From NCBI RefSeq assembly GCF_012184425.1, contig NZ_VTOW01000003.1, positions 248,001 to 312,000 of the forward strand: 64,000 nt of DNA. Reading direction: 5' to 3'. The position numbers and the translations under genes were made by a program. This DNA comes from Candidatus Manganitrophus noduliformans. Lineage in GTDB: Bacteria > Nitrospirota > Nitrospiria > SBBL01 > Manganitrophaceae. The notes below the pieces were generated by a model. The model was not told the DNA's origin, searched no databases, and worked only from the letters and a program-made list of their open reading frames with translations. Of the stretch, positions 40,909-49,482 are shown piece after piece (position 1 is the stretch's first letter; each line of letters opens with the position of its first letter).

Positions 40909-42252
40909 ATGACTCCGAAACATCCCAACATGCCGCCGGGCCCGGCGGGAACGCCGCTGGTCGGGCAGCTTTTTCCTTTTCGACGCGATCCGATCGATTT
41001 CCTGATGCGGCTTGCCCGCGAGTACGGGGATATCGCCCGCTTCAAGATCGGATCGCAAGAGCTGTTTCTTTTCAACCATCCCGATCTCATCAAAAACGTC
41101 TTAACGGTCGATCACCGCAGCTTTATCAAGGGGCGGGGACTTCAGTGGGCGAAGCGCCTTCTGGGTGAAGGGCTTTTGACCAGCGAGGGGGAGTTCCACC
41201 GCCGCCAGCGGCGGATCGCGCAGCCGGCCTTCCACCGGCAACGGATCGGGGCCTACGGCGAGATGATGACCGGCTACGGCGTCCGGACGCGGGAGCGCTG
41301 GGAGGAGGAGAAACCGTTCGATGTCTTAAAGGAGATGATGCACCTGACGATGATGGTTGCGGCGAAGACCCTCTTCGATACCGAGGCCGAGTCGGAGGCG
41401 AAGGAGATCGGGGAGGCGCTGTCGGTCTCGGTCGAATTTTTCAACCGGTTTACCCTTCCCTTCGCCGATCTTTTGGCGGAGCTGCCGGTGCCGAGCACCC
41501 TCAAATTTCGAAAAGCAAAGCGCCGCCTGGATGAAACAGTCTACCGGATGATCGCCGAGCGGCGGGCGAGCAAAGAAGACCGAGGCGATCTTCTCTCGAT
41601 GCTCCTTCACGCCACCGACGAGGAAGGGGGGACCGGCGGGATGACCGACCAACAGCTTCGGGATGAAGCGATGACGATCTTCCTGGCGGGACATGAGACG
41701 ACCGCGAACGCGCTGACCTGGACCTGGTATCTGCTGTCGCAACATCCCGACGCGGAGACGCAACTCCACGCCGAGATCGACGCGCTGGGAGGAAGGCTCC
41801 CGGCGGTCGACGATCTGCCGAAGTTGACCTATACCGAGAAGCTGCTGGCCGAATCGATGCGGCTATATCCCCCCGCGTGGCTGCTCGGATATCGCGCGAT
41901 CCGGGATTACCCGGTCGGCCGGTATGTCGTTCCGAAGGGGGGGATCGTCCTGATGAGCCAATATGTGATGCATCACGATCCCCGTTATTATCCCGATCCT
42001 TTCCGGTTCGACCCGGAGCGTTGGGAGCCGGCGGCGAAGGCGGTCCGTCCGAAGTTTTCGTATTTCCCTTTCGGCGGCGGCCCCCGCGTCTGCATCGGCG
42101 AATCGTTCGCCTGGATGGAGGGGATTCTCCTGATTGCGACCCTCGCCCAACGCTGGCGGCTGCGGTTGGTTCCGGGCCATCCGGTGGTGCTTCAACCGCT
42201 GATCACGCTGCGGCCCAAACACGGAATGATGGTAACGGCGGAGCGGCGTTAG
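40909..42252 (+). CDS. cytochrome P450
   Basis: Heme-thiolate monooxygenase of 447 residues. The I-helix motif AGHETTA is near residue 260, the K-helix ExxR is ESMR near 313, and the heme ligand is Cys395 in [11 protein letters not shown]-terminal [14 protein letters not shown] matches the proline-rich hinge of soluble bacterial fatty-acid-type P450s; no membrane anchor is seen. No ferredoxin or reductase gene is adjacent, so the redox partner is elsewhere. It follows two soluble kinases closely, and its stop overlaps the convergent trmJ stop. Confidence 0.93.
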   Translation: MTPKHPNMPPGPAGTPLVGQLFPFRRDPIDFLMRLAREYGDIARFKIGSQELFLFNHPDLIKNVLTVDHRSFIKGRGLQWAKRLLGEGLLTSEGEFHRRQRRIAQPAFHRQRIGAYGEMMTGYGVRTRERWEEEKPFDVLKEMMHLTMMVAAKTLFDTEAESEAKEIGEALSVSVEFFNRFTLPFADLLAELPVPSTLKFRKAKRRLDETVYRMIAERRASKEDRGDLLSMLLHATDEEGGTGGMTDQQLRDEAMTIFLAGHETTANALTWTWYLLSQHPDAETQLHAEIDALGGRLPAVDDLPKLTYTEKLLAESMRLYPPAWLLGYRAIRDYPVGRYVVPKGGIVLMSQYVMHHDPRYYPDPFRFDPERWEPAAKAVRPKFSYFPFGGGPRVCIGESFAWMEGILLIATLAQRWRLRLVPGHPVVLQPLITLRPKHGMMVTAERR

Positions 42253-43016
42253 TTCGATTTCTTTTTTCCCGCCGCCCGGAGCATCTGCCGGAACATCGCC
42301 CGCAACAGCTTTGCCTCTTCCGAATCAACCTCCGCCCGCATCAAAATTTCCCTCAGCCTTCTTATCGTTTTTTTCTTTGCAGGCGGTTTCAAAAAGCCGA
42401 TTTCTTCCAGCGTCCGTTCCATCTCATGAAAGAAAGATTCCGTTTCGGCAACAGAGGCGATCCCTGGCGCGGGCCGGCCGTTCGGATCCGAGGAGGGAGA
42501 GGGGGCGAGGGAACTTGCCCGGTGGAGGGCGGCGGCGACCAGCAAGACCGCCTGGGCGAGATTCAGCGAGGAGAAACGGGGGCCGGTCGGGATGAAGGCG
42601 GTTCGGTGGCAGCGGGAGAGGGCTTCGTTGGAGAGGCCGGTTCCTTCCGAACCGAAGAGCAGCGTGATCTTTTGACGGCCGGCCCGCTCCCAGATCTCCG
42701 CGGCCAGCGTCTCGATCGATTCAACCCCGGCCCCTCTTCTCTTTCGCCCGCTGATGCCGACGACCCACTCCGTTTCGGAGAGGGCCGCGGAGAGATCGGG
42801 AAACAGCCGGGCTTCATTGAGAATCTCGCGGGAGCGGTAGGCCATCCGGATCGATTCCTCGCCGCGCGGGTCGGTAGGGGAGACGAGCGCCAAGCGGCTG
42901 AATCCCATGTTCTTGAGGGCACGGGCCGCGCTTCCGATGTTGCCGGGGCTTTCGGGTGAGACAAGACAAAAGGTGATCCGGTCGATGCGTGATGAAGGAG
43001 GGGGCGCGCTGTCCAC
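42249..43016 (-). CDS. trmJ: TrmJ-type tRNA/rRNA 2'-O-methyltransferase
   Basis: SPOUT-class RNA methyltransferase of the TrmH/TrmJ group, 255 residues. Motif 1 is SPESPGNIGSAARALKNMG (residues 20-38), motif 2 includes LLFGSEGTGLSNEAL and motif 3 is SSLNLAQAVLL. A C-terminal helical extension of about 80 residues fits TrmJ, which methylates position 32 of tRNAs. It is on the same strand as the stressosome operon and follows its last gene by 7 bases, so it may be cotranscribed by position only. Confidence 0.87.
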   Translation of the reverse strand: MDSAPPPSSRIDRITFCLVSPESPGNIGSAARALKNMGFSRLALVSPTDPRGEESIRMAYRSREILNEARLFPDLSAALSETEWVVGISGRKRRGAGVESIETLAAEIWERAGRQKITLLFGSEGTGLSNEALSRCHRTAFIPTGPRFSSLNLAQAVLLVAAALHRASSLAPSPSSDPNGRPAPGIASVAETESFFHEMERTLEEIGFLKPPAKKKTIRRLREILMRAEVDSEEAKLLRAMFRQMLRAAGKKKSN

Positions 43017-43023
43017 GATCGAT

Positions 43024-44649
43024 TCAACCGGCCGGATCGCACTGTTGAGGGAGCCAGAGGGTAAATTGCGTTCCGGCCCCCGGCGTGCTCTTCACCTTGA
43101 TCTTTCCGCGCAGCCGTTGAACGATGTGGTGGACGATCGTCAGGCCGATCCCGCTCCCTTCATATCCCGACGCGTGGCTGAACGTGTCGAAAATGCGGGC
43201 CAGCCGGTCGGCCTCGATGCCGATCCCGGTGTCCGTCACGACGATTTGAGCCCCCTCTTCTTCTTTCTCCTTCGCCTTCCGAACCCGGATCTGGATGCTT
43301 CCGGTGGGGGTGAACTTGGCCGCGTTGGACAGGAGATTCGAGAGGATATGTTTGATCAGGTCCGGGTCGGAGACGCGGATGCGCACCCCCGGCTCGATCC
43401 GGCTCTCCGCCTCCACCTCCTTCCCGAAGAGGAGGGGAATCAGCTCGTTTTGGATCTGCTCCCGGACCAGCTCGCTCAGATCGACCTCGGCCGCCTCGGT
43501 TGCTTTGGAGCGGAACTGGTCGAGCCCCTTTTCGAGCATCCGGAGAAGGTCTTTCGAATTGGTGAGGATCCGCTCGACCGCCGATTTCTTTTTTTCGTCA
43601 TCCATGTTCGCGTCCCGAAGGAGCGAGGCAAATCCGATGATGGCGTTTAACGGCGTTTTCAGATCGTGAGAGGTGTAGGAGACGGAGGTTTGGTGCTGCA
43701 TCGCCTCTTCTCGAAGTTTCAGGTTGGTCCGGGAGAGGACCTCGTTCGTCCGGTGAAGATATTGGTAGGCCTCCCGGTTCAGCAGTCCGGCGGTCATTCG
43801 GGAGGAGAGAATCTCAATGGGATCTTCCTCCTCGGGGGAGAGGAGCGGCCTGCGAAGGGCGATCAGCAGCACCCCCTTGGTGTACGTTTGGTAGGAGAGC
43901 GGCGAGAGGACCAATCCCTCCAACTCCTTTCCGGCCAAGATTCTTCCAAGAGAAGGATCGGCCGCGACCTCGGCGCGGGAGAGAACCGTCCGCCGCTGCT
44001 TTGAGAGCACCTGCGCCAGCAGCCCTTGGGTTTCCCCCGTGAGCGCGTCGGGGTCGCTCTCCAGCCCCGCAAAAATACCGCCGGTCATCGTCCAGCGGAA
44101 GTGCCCCTCCGACCGGTCTCGAAAGAGGACGGCGGCTCCCGCCGCGTCGAACATCTGCATGATCTTCGTCGCGATCTCGGAAGGGAAGGGACCGCTTGAG
44201 ACGGAGGCGAAGAGAAGATTCCCGACTTCGGTCATCCGCTTGAAACGCTCCGCATCTTTGACCGCCCGGTCATAATAGTATTTTGACCGGAGGTTGCTGT
44301 GGACGCGGGCCAACAGCTCCCCCTTGTTGACCGGCTGGGTCAAATAGTCGATCGCCCCCAGCTCGATGCCGCGGACGCGGCTTTCGAGATCGTAATAGGT
44401 GGCGGAGATGATGATGACCGGGATCACCTCGGTCTGTCGATTTTTTTTGAGGCGCCGGCAAACTTCGAACCCGTCCATGTCGGGCATATTGATGTCGAGG
44501 AGGATCAGGTCGGGCCGCTCCTCGGCGGCGCGGGCCAGGGTTTGGGCGCCGTTTTCGGCGGAGATGACCTGGAAGCCCTCGGTCTTTAAAATTTTCTCCA
44601 GGATATACCGGTTGGTTTCGGTATCATCCACGACTAAAACGGTCGGCAT
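43024..44649 (-). CDS. receiver-GAF-histidine kinase fusion protein
   Basis: A 541-residue soluble protein with an N-terminal receiver (Asp52 in LLDINMPDMDG), a central GAF-like region (about 135-290), HisKA with His328 in [15 protein letters not shown] and a HATPase (NLLSNAAKF, DTGIGIE, GSGIGLTIV). ATG 44649 has GGAGG upstream and gives the standard receiver N-terminus; ATG 44700 is an alternative adding 17 residues. It is the last gene of the stressosome operon, so a receiver-controlled kinase is the terminal step of the pathway as encoded here. No DNA-binding output is present. Confidence 0.85.
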   Translation of the reverse strand: MPTVLVVDDTETNRYILEKILKTEGFQVISAENGAQTLARAAEERPDLILLDINMPDMDGFEVCRRLKKNRQTEVIPVIIISATYYDLESRVRGIELGAIDYLTQPVNKGELLARVHSNLRSKYYYDRAVKDAERFKRMTEVGNLLFASVSSGPFPSEIATKIMQMFDAAGAAVLFRDRSEGHFRWTMTGGIFAGLESDPDALTGETQGLLAQVLSKQRRTVLSRAEVAADPSLGRILAGKELEGLVLSPLSYQTYTKGVLLIALRRPLLSPEEEDPIEILSSRMTAGLLNREAYQYLHRTNEVLSRTNLKLREEAMQHQTSVSYTSHDLKTPLNAIIGFASLLRDANMDDEKKKSAVERILTNSKDLLRMLEKGLDQFRSKATEAAEVDLSELVREQIQNELIPLLFGKEVEAESRIEPGVRIRVSDPDLIKHILSNLLSNAAKFTPTGSIQIRVRKAKEKEEEGAQIVVTDTGIGIEADRLARIFDTFSHASGYEGSGIGLTIVHHIVQRLRGKIKVKSTPGAGTQFTLWLPQQCDPAG

Positions 44650-44719
44650 ATTCTCTCTTCCTCCTTCAAAATATGGGTTGATTGAATCGGCTTGGCTCAT
44701 TTCCGTCGGCTCACCTTTC

Positions 44720-45109
44720 TTAAGCGCTTGCGGTCGATCGATTGTCGCCGTCCTTGATAATTCGATAGACCGCGTCGATCACTTCCCGGTATTTGATCGG
44801 CTTGGAAAAATAATCGGCGCATCCGAGGTTCAGGCACCACTCCCGGTCTCCCGGCAGGGCGTCGGCGGTGACGGCAATGATCGGAAGCGAGGGGATCTTC
44901 TTGTGGAGGAGGGTCACCGCTTCGTACCCGCTCATGCCGGGAAGACGCATGTCCATCAGGACGATATCGGGTTTTTCCTTTTCGGCTTTGCGGACCGCCT
45001 CTTTCCCGTCGGTCGCCTCCAGCACCTCGAATCCTTCCTTGTTGAAGACGCGCTGAAGGACATACATGTTCACCGGCGTGTCTTCGACCAGTAAAATCCG
45101 TATCGGCAT
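44720..45109 (-). CDS. single-domain response regulator
   Basis: A 129-residue stand-alone receiver with DD-like acidic pocket ED at residues 9-10, Asp53 in VLMDMRLPGMSG, the conserved Thr/Ala in AVTADAL and Lys in FSKPIKY. It follows the RsbT-kinase gene by 3 bases and precedes the receiver-kinase gene, so it is the likely substrate of one or both kinases. DivK/Spo0F-type receivers of this kind pass phosphate to another protein rather than bind DNA. Confidence 0.9.
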   Translation of the reverse strand: MPIRILLVEDTPVNMYVLQRVFNKEGFEVLEATDGKEAVRKAEKEKPDIVLMDMRLPGMSGYEAVTLLHKKIPSLPIIAVTADALPGDREWCLNLGCADYFSKPIKYREVIDAVYRIIKDGDNRSTASA

Positions 45110-45112
45110 CGA

Positions 45113-46465
45113 TCACTCCTGAAACTTCGCGCCGACCCCTGTTTTGGCCATCGGAAGGGTGAAGGTGAAGGTCGATCCTTCTCCCTCGCTGCTGTTGGCC
45201 CAGATCCTTCCCCCCATCAGCTCCACCAGCTGTTTGGAGATCGAGAGTCCCAAGCCGGTCCCGCCGTATTTACGGGCGGGGGTGTTGTCGATTTGATGGA
45301 ACGGCTCGAAGATGTAAACCAAGTTTTTCTGGGCGATTCCGATCCCGGTGTCTTGAACCGACACGGCGATTTCCCGTTCCTCCTTCACGGGCAGGGCCAA
45401 GCTCACGAGAATCGAGCCGGCGGGGGTGAATTTCACCGCATTGCTCAAGAAATTGAGAAGGATCTGCCGCACGCGCGCTTCATCGGCAAAGACCTGAGGA
45501 AGGGAGTCGGGGGCGACGAAGCGCAAGGTCAGCCCTTTTTTCTTCGCCAAAGGCTCCATGCTGGTGATCGCCTCTTGCGCCACCTTGCGTAGATCGATCC
45601 ACATCTTCTCGATCCGGACCTTTCCCGCCTCGATCCGGGAGAGATCGAGGATATCGTTGATCAGCTGAAGGAGCCGCTCGCCCGAGTCTTGAATCATCGT
45701 TACCTGTTTTTCCTGTTCGCCGGAAAGATCGCCGTCGATCCGGTCGAGGAGGATCTGGCTGAGGGCCAGGATCGAGTTGAGGGGGGTTCTCAGCTCGTGA
45801 GACATGCTGGCCAGGAACGACGACTTCATCTGATTGGCGCGGGAGAGCTCGACGTTTTTTTCATCGATCTCGCGATAGAGGGCGATGATCCCTTCGTTGG
45901 TGACGTTGAGCTCATTGTTCAATTGTTCGATCAATTGCTCTTTTTCGCGAAGGGAGGTGACGAGCTCTTCGATGTCGGGCTGCTGGGCGAGGGTCTCGTG
46001 CAGGCGCGCCATCCGCCCTTCATCGAGCCCTTGCGCATAGAGATGCCCGACCTCTATCCGGCCGCACGCCTGGGTCCCTTTTCCCAAGACGGTCTGCATC
46101 TCGAATTCATCCAAGAGGCGTTTGGCCGAAGCGATTCCAAAGCCCCGCCCCGGCGCGAAGCGGTAGGCCCCTTGCAGGATCTCGTCGAGATGGGCGATGC
46201 CGGGGCCTTTGTCGGAGAGAACGAAGGCGATCGACCAGGTTGATCCCTCTTGAACGGCAGACAGGGTCATCTCCCCCGACTTGGCATACTGAATGGTGTT
46301 GCGCATCAGCTCCGAGAGGGCGATGATCAGCCGGTTCTGCTCCCGGCGCGGGATCTCCAGGTGATCGAGAACCGTCCGGATTTTGTTCCGAACGGTCAAG
46401 AGCCGGCTCTGTTTTCCGATTGAGAGCGATAAAACTTTCTTTTCCGTGAGGGAACCCATCATCAT
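45113..46465 (-). CDS. RsbT-like ATPase fused to a histidine kinase
   Basis: A 450-residue fusion. Residues about 10-130 form an RsbT/RsbW-type GHKL module (ALSELMRNTIQYAKSGE, SDKGPGIAHLDE, GRGFGIASAKRLLDEFE). A coiled coil (about 165-210) leads to HisKA with His223 in [12 protein letters not shown] and a second, canonical kinase HATPase ([25 protein letters not shown]). The start ATGATGATG overlaps the stop of the upstream phosphatase gene, indicating coupling. The RsbT-like module beside rsbR/rsbS suggests that the kinase docks on, or is released from, the stressosome. That is an inference from domain order. Confidence 0.85.
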   Translation of the reverse strand: MMMGSLTEKKVLSLSIGKQSRLLTVRNKIRTVLDHLEIPRREQNRLIIALSELMRNTIQYAKSGEMTLSAVQEGSTWSIAFVLSDKGPGIAHLDEILQGAYRFAPGRGFGIASAKRLLDEFEMQTVLGKGTQACGRIEVGHLYAQGLDEGRMARLHETLAQQPDIEELVTSLREKEQLIEQLNNELNVTNEGIIALYREIDEKNVELSRANQMKSSFLASMSHELRTPLNSILALSQILLDRIDGDLSGEQEKQVTMIQDSGERLLQLINDILDLSRIEAGKVRIEKMWIDLRKVAQEAITSMEPLAKKKGLTLRFVAPDSLPQVFADEARVRQILLNFLSNAVKFTPAGSILVSLALPVKEEREIAVSVQDTGIGIAQKNLVYIFEPFHQIDNTPARKYGGTGLGLSISKQLVELMGGRIWANSSEGEGSTFTFTLPMAKTGVGAKFQE

Positions 46466-47490
46466 CCAATTCGTCCGACGACCACCGTGGCGTCGTCTTT
46501 CGGGCGGCTGTGGTCTCTCAACAGGAGAGAGCCGAGGAGAAGGGGAGACGCCGAGGCCGATTTGCCATAATCGGCCGGATCCCACTTGGTTGAAATCCCG
46601 TCGCTCGTAAGAACAAAAACGTCCCCCTTTTCGAAGGGAAACGACTCTTCACGAAATCGCGGCGTGACCACCCCGAGCGAGCCGTTCATTGAAATCGGTC
46701 TGGCCGGGTGCGGCCCGTAAATCCGGCAATCGATGTTGCCGACCCCGGCGTAGACCGCCCGTCCTTCTTTCAGGTCGATCCGGAGAATCCCGACGACCGC
46801 TCCCTGCGTCCGCTGGAGCGCGCGATGAAGCCGGTCGAGAACGGCGTCGAGGGGGAGCCGGCCGGTTCCATTGAGCCCCTCCCGCGCCGCTTGGGCCGCC
46901 TTTTTTGCCCCCAGGCCGTGTCCCAGGCCGTCGATGACCGCCACCTGCAGAGAATCGCCGCTTTGCCCGAACCAGACCCCGTCACCGTTATCGATCTCTC
47001 CCGGCTTCGGCCGGGTGAGCGCTTCGCAGTCGAACAGGTTGTCGGAAGAGGGGCCGTTGCTCCAGATCCGCGAGACAACGACCGTTCCGGGGAAGCCTCC
47101 CCTCGGACGCGTCGTCTCGGAGTAAATCGCGAAGTCATCCGAGAGGCGCCGGATGGCGCCGAGCCCCCCTCCCAATGTTCCTGCCGTCGAATAATGGTCT
47201 CGAAGCGCCTGCTCCGGATGAGGGATGCCGGGGCCCCGGTCTTCCGAGATCATGAGAAGGCTTCGGCCGCGCAGATCCGATTCGGTCACGCCGTACCGGA
47301 TGACCGGCAAGACGGCGCGGTGTTTTTCCAGATTGGTCGCCATCTCCGTGGCGACCAGGGCGACATCCGAACATTTCTCCTCGGAGAAGCCGACCGATTC
47401 CGCCAGGCGGACCAATCGGCGCCGGATCTCGCCTGCCCATGCCGCTCCTTCGGGAACAATCACACAGAGCTCCGTTGCTTTCAGCGCCAT
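46462..47490 (-). CDS. RsbT-like ATPase fused to SpoIIE/RsbX-type phosphatase
   Basis: A 342-residue protein. The N-terminal GHKL module (about 1-140; VALVATEMATNLEKH, SEDRGPGIPHPEQ, GGGLGAIRRLSDDF) is RsbT-like. The C-terminal PP2C/SpoIIE domain (about 165-342) has VIDGLGHGLGA and TSDGIS with metal-binding Asp residues, and resembles RsbX, which dephosphorylates RsbR and RsbS to reset the stressosome. It overlaps rsbT by 10 bases and the next gene by 4. Confidence 0.87.
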   Translation of the reverse strand: MALKATELCVIVPEGAAWAGEIRRRLVRLAESVGFSEEKCSDVALVATEMATNLEKHRAVLPVIRYGVTESDLRGRSLLMISEDRGPGIPHPEQALRDHYSTAGTLGGGLGAIRRLSDDFAIYSETTRPRGGFPGTVVVSRIWSNGPSSDNLFDCEALTRPKPGEIDNGDGVWFGQSGDSLQVAVIDGLGHGLGAKKAAQAAREGLNGTGRLPLDAVLDRLHRALQRTQGAVVGILRIDLKEGRAVYAGVGNIDCRIYGPHPARPISMNGSLGVVTPRFREESFPFEKGDVFVLTSDGISTKWDPADYGKSASASPLLLGSLLLRDHSRPKDDATVVVGRIG

Positions 47491-47888
47491 TTCGAAATCG
47501 TCACCCGCGTCCCTTTCCCGACTTCCGACCAGATGTCGAATTCGTCCACCAGCCGTTTCGTTCCCGGCAGGCCGTATCCCAACCCGTTGCTGGTCGAATA
47601 ACCTTCCTTCATCGCCAGGCCGATGTCAGGAATTCCGGGGCCCTTGTCGTGACAAATAATCCGAAGGCCGATGCGGACCCCATTCCGGACCCCCTCGATC
47701 TCCATCGTTCCGCCGCCGGCATATTTCATCATGTTCCGGATCAGCTCGCTGACCGCCGTGGTGATGCGCGTTTGATCGACCAGGCTGAACCCGAGCGCCT
47801 GCGCCTGAACGCGGACCTCCTGGCGGGCCCTGACCAGATCGACTTCATTCGAAATCGAGAGGCGGGTTGCCCGGCTAACCGTGACCAT
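47481..47888 (-). CDS. rsbT: stressosome kinase RsbT
   Basis: A 135-residue serine/threonine kinase of the GHKL family that phosphorylates RsbS and RsbR and is then released to activate a partner. Boxes are ELIRNMMKYAGGG (N box), HDKGPGIPDIGLA (G1) and LGYGLPGTKRLVDEF (G2). I chose ATG 47888, preceded by GAGGAG, over an in-frame ATG at 47948 that lies inside rsbS. It overlaps rsbS by 14 bases. The classical partner phosphatase RsbU is not encoded here. Confidence 0.9.
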   Translation of the reverse strand: MVTVSRATRLSISNEVDLVRARQEVRVQAQALGFSLVDQTRITTAVSELIRNMMKYAGGGTMEIEGVRNGVRIGLRIICHDKGPGIPDIGLAMKEGYSTSNGLGYGLPGTKRLVDEFDIWSEVGKGTRVTISKWR

Positions 47889-48312
47889 TGCGCGCGCGCT
47901 CCTCTTCCCGACCGAGCTCCCTCGATTCCGCGCCGTCTGCGACGGCATGATCCTCCCATGCGATCCTCTCCCGCAGAAGCTGCAGGCCCCGTTCGACGTT
48001 CAATGCGGTCGGAATCTGTTTTAGCTCCAAACCGAGCTCGACCAGGGTGATGGCGACGGAGGGCTGTATCCCGACCACCACCACCACCGCGTTCATGATC
48101 CGCGCCATCGAGGCGGTGTCGGAAAGGACACGGCCCAGGAACGAATCGACGATATCGACGACCGAGATATCGATGATCACCCCGCGGGCGGAGGTCTGCT
48201 CGATCCTGCCGAGGAGATCGGTCTGCATTGTCATGGCGACCTGGTCCTGAAGATCGGTTTGAATCGAGACGAGAAGGGTGTCGCCGACTTTGATGATCGG
48301 AATTTTTTCCAT
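47875..48312 (-). CDS. rsbS: stressosome scaffold RsbS
   Basis: Single STAS-domain antagonist that sequesters RsbT in the stressosome. Ser57 in VDSFLGRVL corresponds to the RsbT-phosphorylated Ser59 of Bacillus RsbS. Length is 145 residues; the last 20 or so are charged and extend beyond the usual domain. The gene directly abuts rsbR upstream and overlaps rsbT downstream. Confidence 0.92.
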   Translation of the reverse strand: MEKIPIIKVGDTLLVSIQTDLQDQVAMTMQTDLLGRIEQTSARGVIIDISVVDIVDSFLGRVLSDTASMARIMNAVVVVVGIQPSVAITLVELGLELKQIPTALNVERGLQLLRERIAWEDHAVADGAESRELGREEERARNGHG

Positions 48313-49224
48313 TTAGCTCCGTCCCTTCCGGGCCTGCGCCGTCTGGGCCGCTGCAATTCCCTTCTCCAGCAGGTTCACCCCGTTCCGGGCCTCCTCGGTC
48401 ATTTGTTGTTTGGTCATCCGGAGCGCCAGCTTCAACCCCTCCGCCATGGTCGCCCGCGTTTGAATTCCGGAAAGATCGACCCCCAGGTGAACGATCGTCT
48501 GCGCGATGGCAGGCGAGACCCCGGTGATGATCACCTCCGCGCCCAACAGTCGGGTCGCCGCGACCGTTTTCATGATGTGATTGGCCACCAGGGTGTCTAC
48601 GGTTGGGACGCCGGTGATGTCGAGGATCGCCACGGTGGCCGTGGTATCGACGATTTTCTGAAGAAGTTTTTCCATGACGGTCATCGTCCGTCTGGAATCG
48701 AGGGTTCCGATGAGCGGCAGGGCGAGAATCCCCTCCCAAATCTTGACGACCGGGGTGGAGAGCTCGGTCATGTCGAGCTGTTGTCGAGCGATGACCTCTT
48801 CGCGGTTGTTCAGGTATTGCTCGAAGGTGAGCAATCCCATCTGGTCGAGAAGAAGAGAGAGCGGCATTACTTCGCTGGAGAAGGTCTCCTCATTCTTGGC
48901 AAGCGGTTGGAGCATCGGGAGGACTATTTCTTTGAGACTGAAAATGAAGACGGCCGTTTCGGTCGGAGAGAATCCTCTCATGACCCGATCCCGCGAGACC
49001 TCCTTGAGGAATTCGACGATCGGCGCCGTTTTCGGATCATCCGGACTGGAGGCCCCGCTCTGTATCACGTTTTCGAGCAGGTCGAGGAACTCGACGCATT
49101 GGCGCCGAAGCTCATCCGAAGTGACCCCTCCCTTGCCTGCCAGAGGAAGTTGCCGCTTCACCCAGTTCTCCAGGATTTCGTCTTTTCGCTTTCGCAAGAT
49201 TTCCAGAAATTTTTGTCCCTTCAT
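48313..49224 (-). CDS. rsbR: stressosome sensor RsbR
   Basis: Co-antagonist that forms the stressosome shell with RsbS. The 303-residue protein has a helical N-terminal domain (about 1-145) of the RsbRD type (FLEILRKRKDEILENWVK, GFSPTETAVFIFSLKEIV) rather than a globin-fold or PAS sensor. The C-terminal STAS domain (about 155-275) has LDITGVPTVDTLVANH. Thr211 aligns with the RsbS phosphosite, and Thr243 in AQTIVHLG is a candidate second site. It is the first gene of the operon, with a promoter-like pair about 60-90 bases upstream. Confidence 0.9.
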   Translation of the reverse strand: MKGQKFLEILRKRKDEILENWVKRQLPLAGKGGVTSDELRRQCVEFLDLLENVIQSGASSPDDPKTAPIVEFLKEVSRDRVMRGFSPTETAVFIFSLKEIVLPMLQPLAKNEETFSSEVMPLSLLLDQMGLLTFEQYLNNREEVIARQQLDMTELSTPVVKIWEGILALPLIGTLDSRRTMTVMEKLLQKIVDTTATVAILDITGVPTVDTLVANHIMKTVAATRLLGAEVIITGVSPAIAQTIVHLGVDLSGIQTRATMAEGLKLALRMTKQQMTEEARNGVNLLEKGIAAAQTAQARKGRS

Positions 49225-49283
49225 GGGTCGGCTCCATTGTGAAGTTGATTCGCAGACGTCGGATCGGCTTCCGCTTATACCTT

Positions 49284-49312
49284 AGAATAGAATTGAAATG
49301 GATTAAAATCAA
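49284..49312 (-). promoter_or_regulatory. promoter-like pair before rsbR
   Basis: On the minus strand TTGATT (49312-49307), a 17-base spacer and TATTCT (49289-49284) precede the rsbR start by about 60 bases. No sigma-B type motif was recognised. Confidence 0.35.
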
Positions 49313-49482
49313 AGGTTGGAAAAACATTTCTTAGAATACGCAGAGCCCTTAAGGAAGTCAATCCCCTGCCTTTCCATCATACCGTTCAGGCAGAGTTTTA
49401 GACTGTAAGGGAGATGACAAAACGATCCGAACGGGGTAAAGTAGCGATGATTTATCATTCCACTCCACCGACGCGAGAAATT

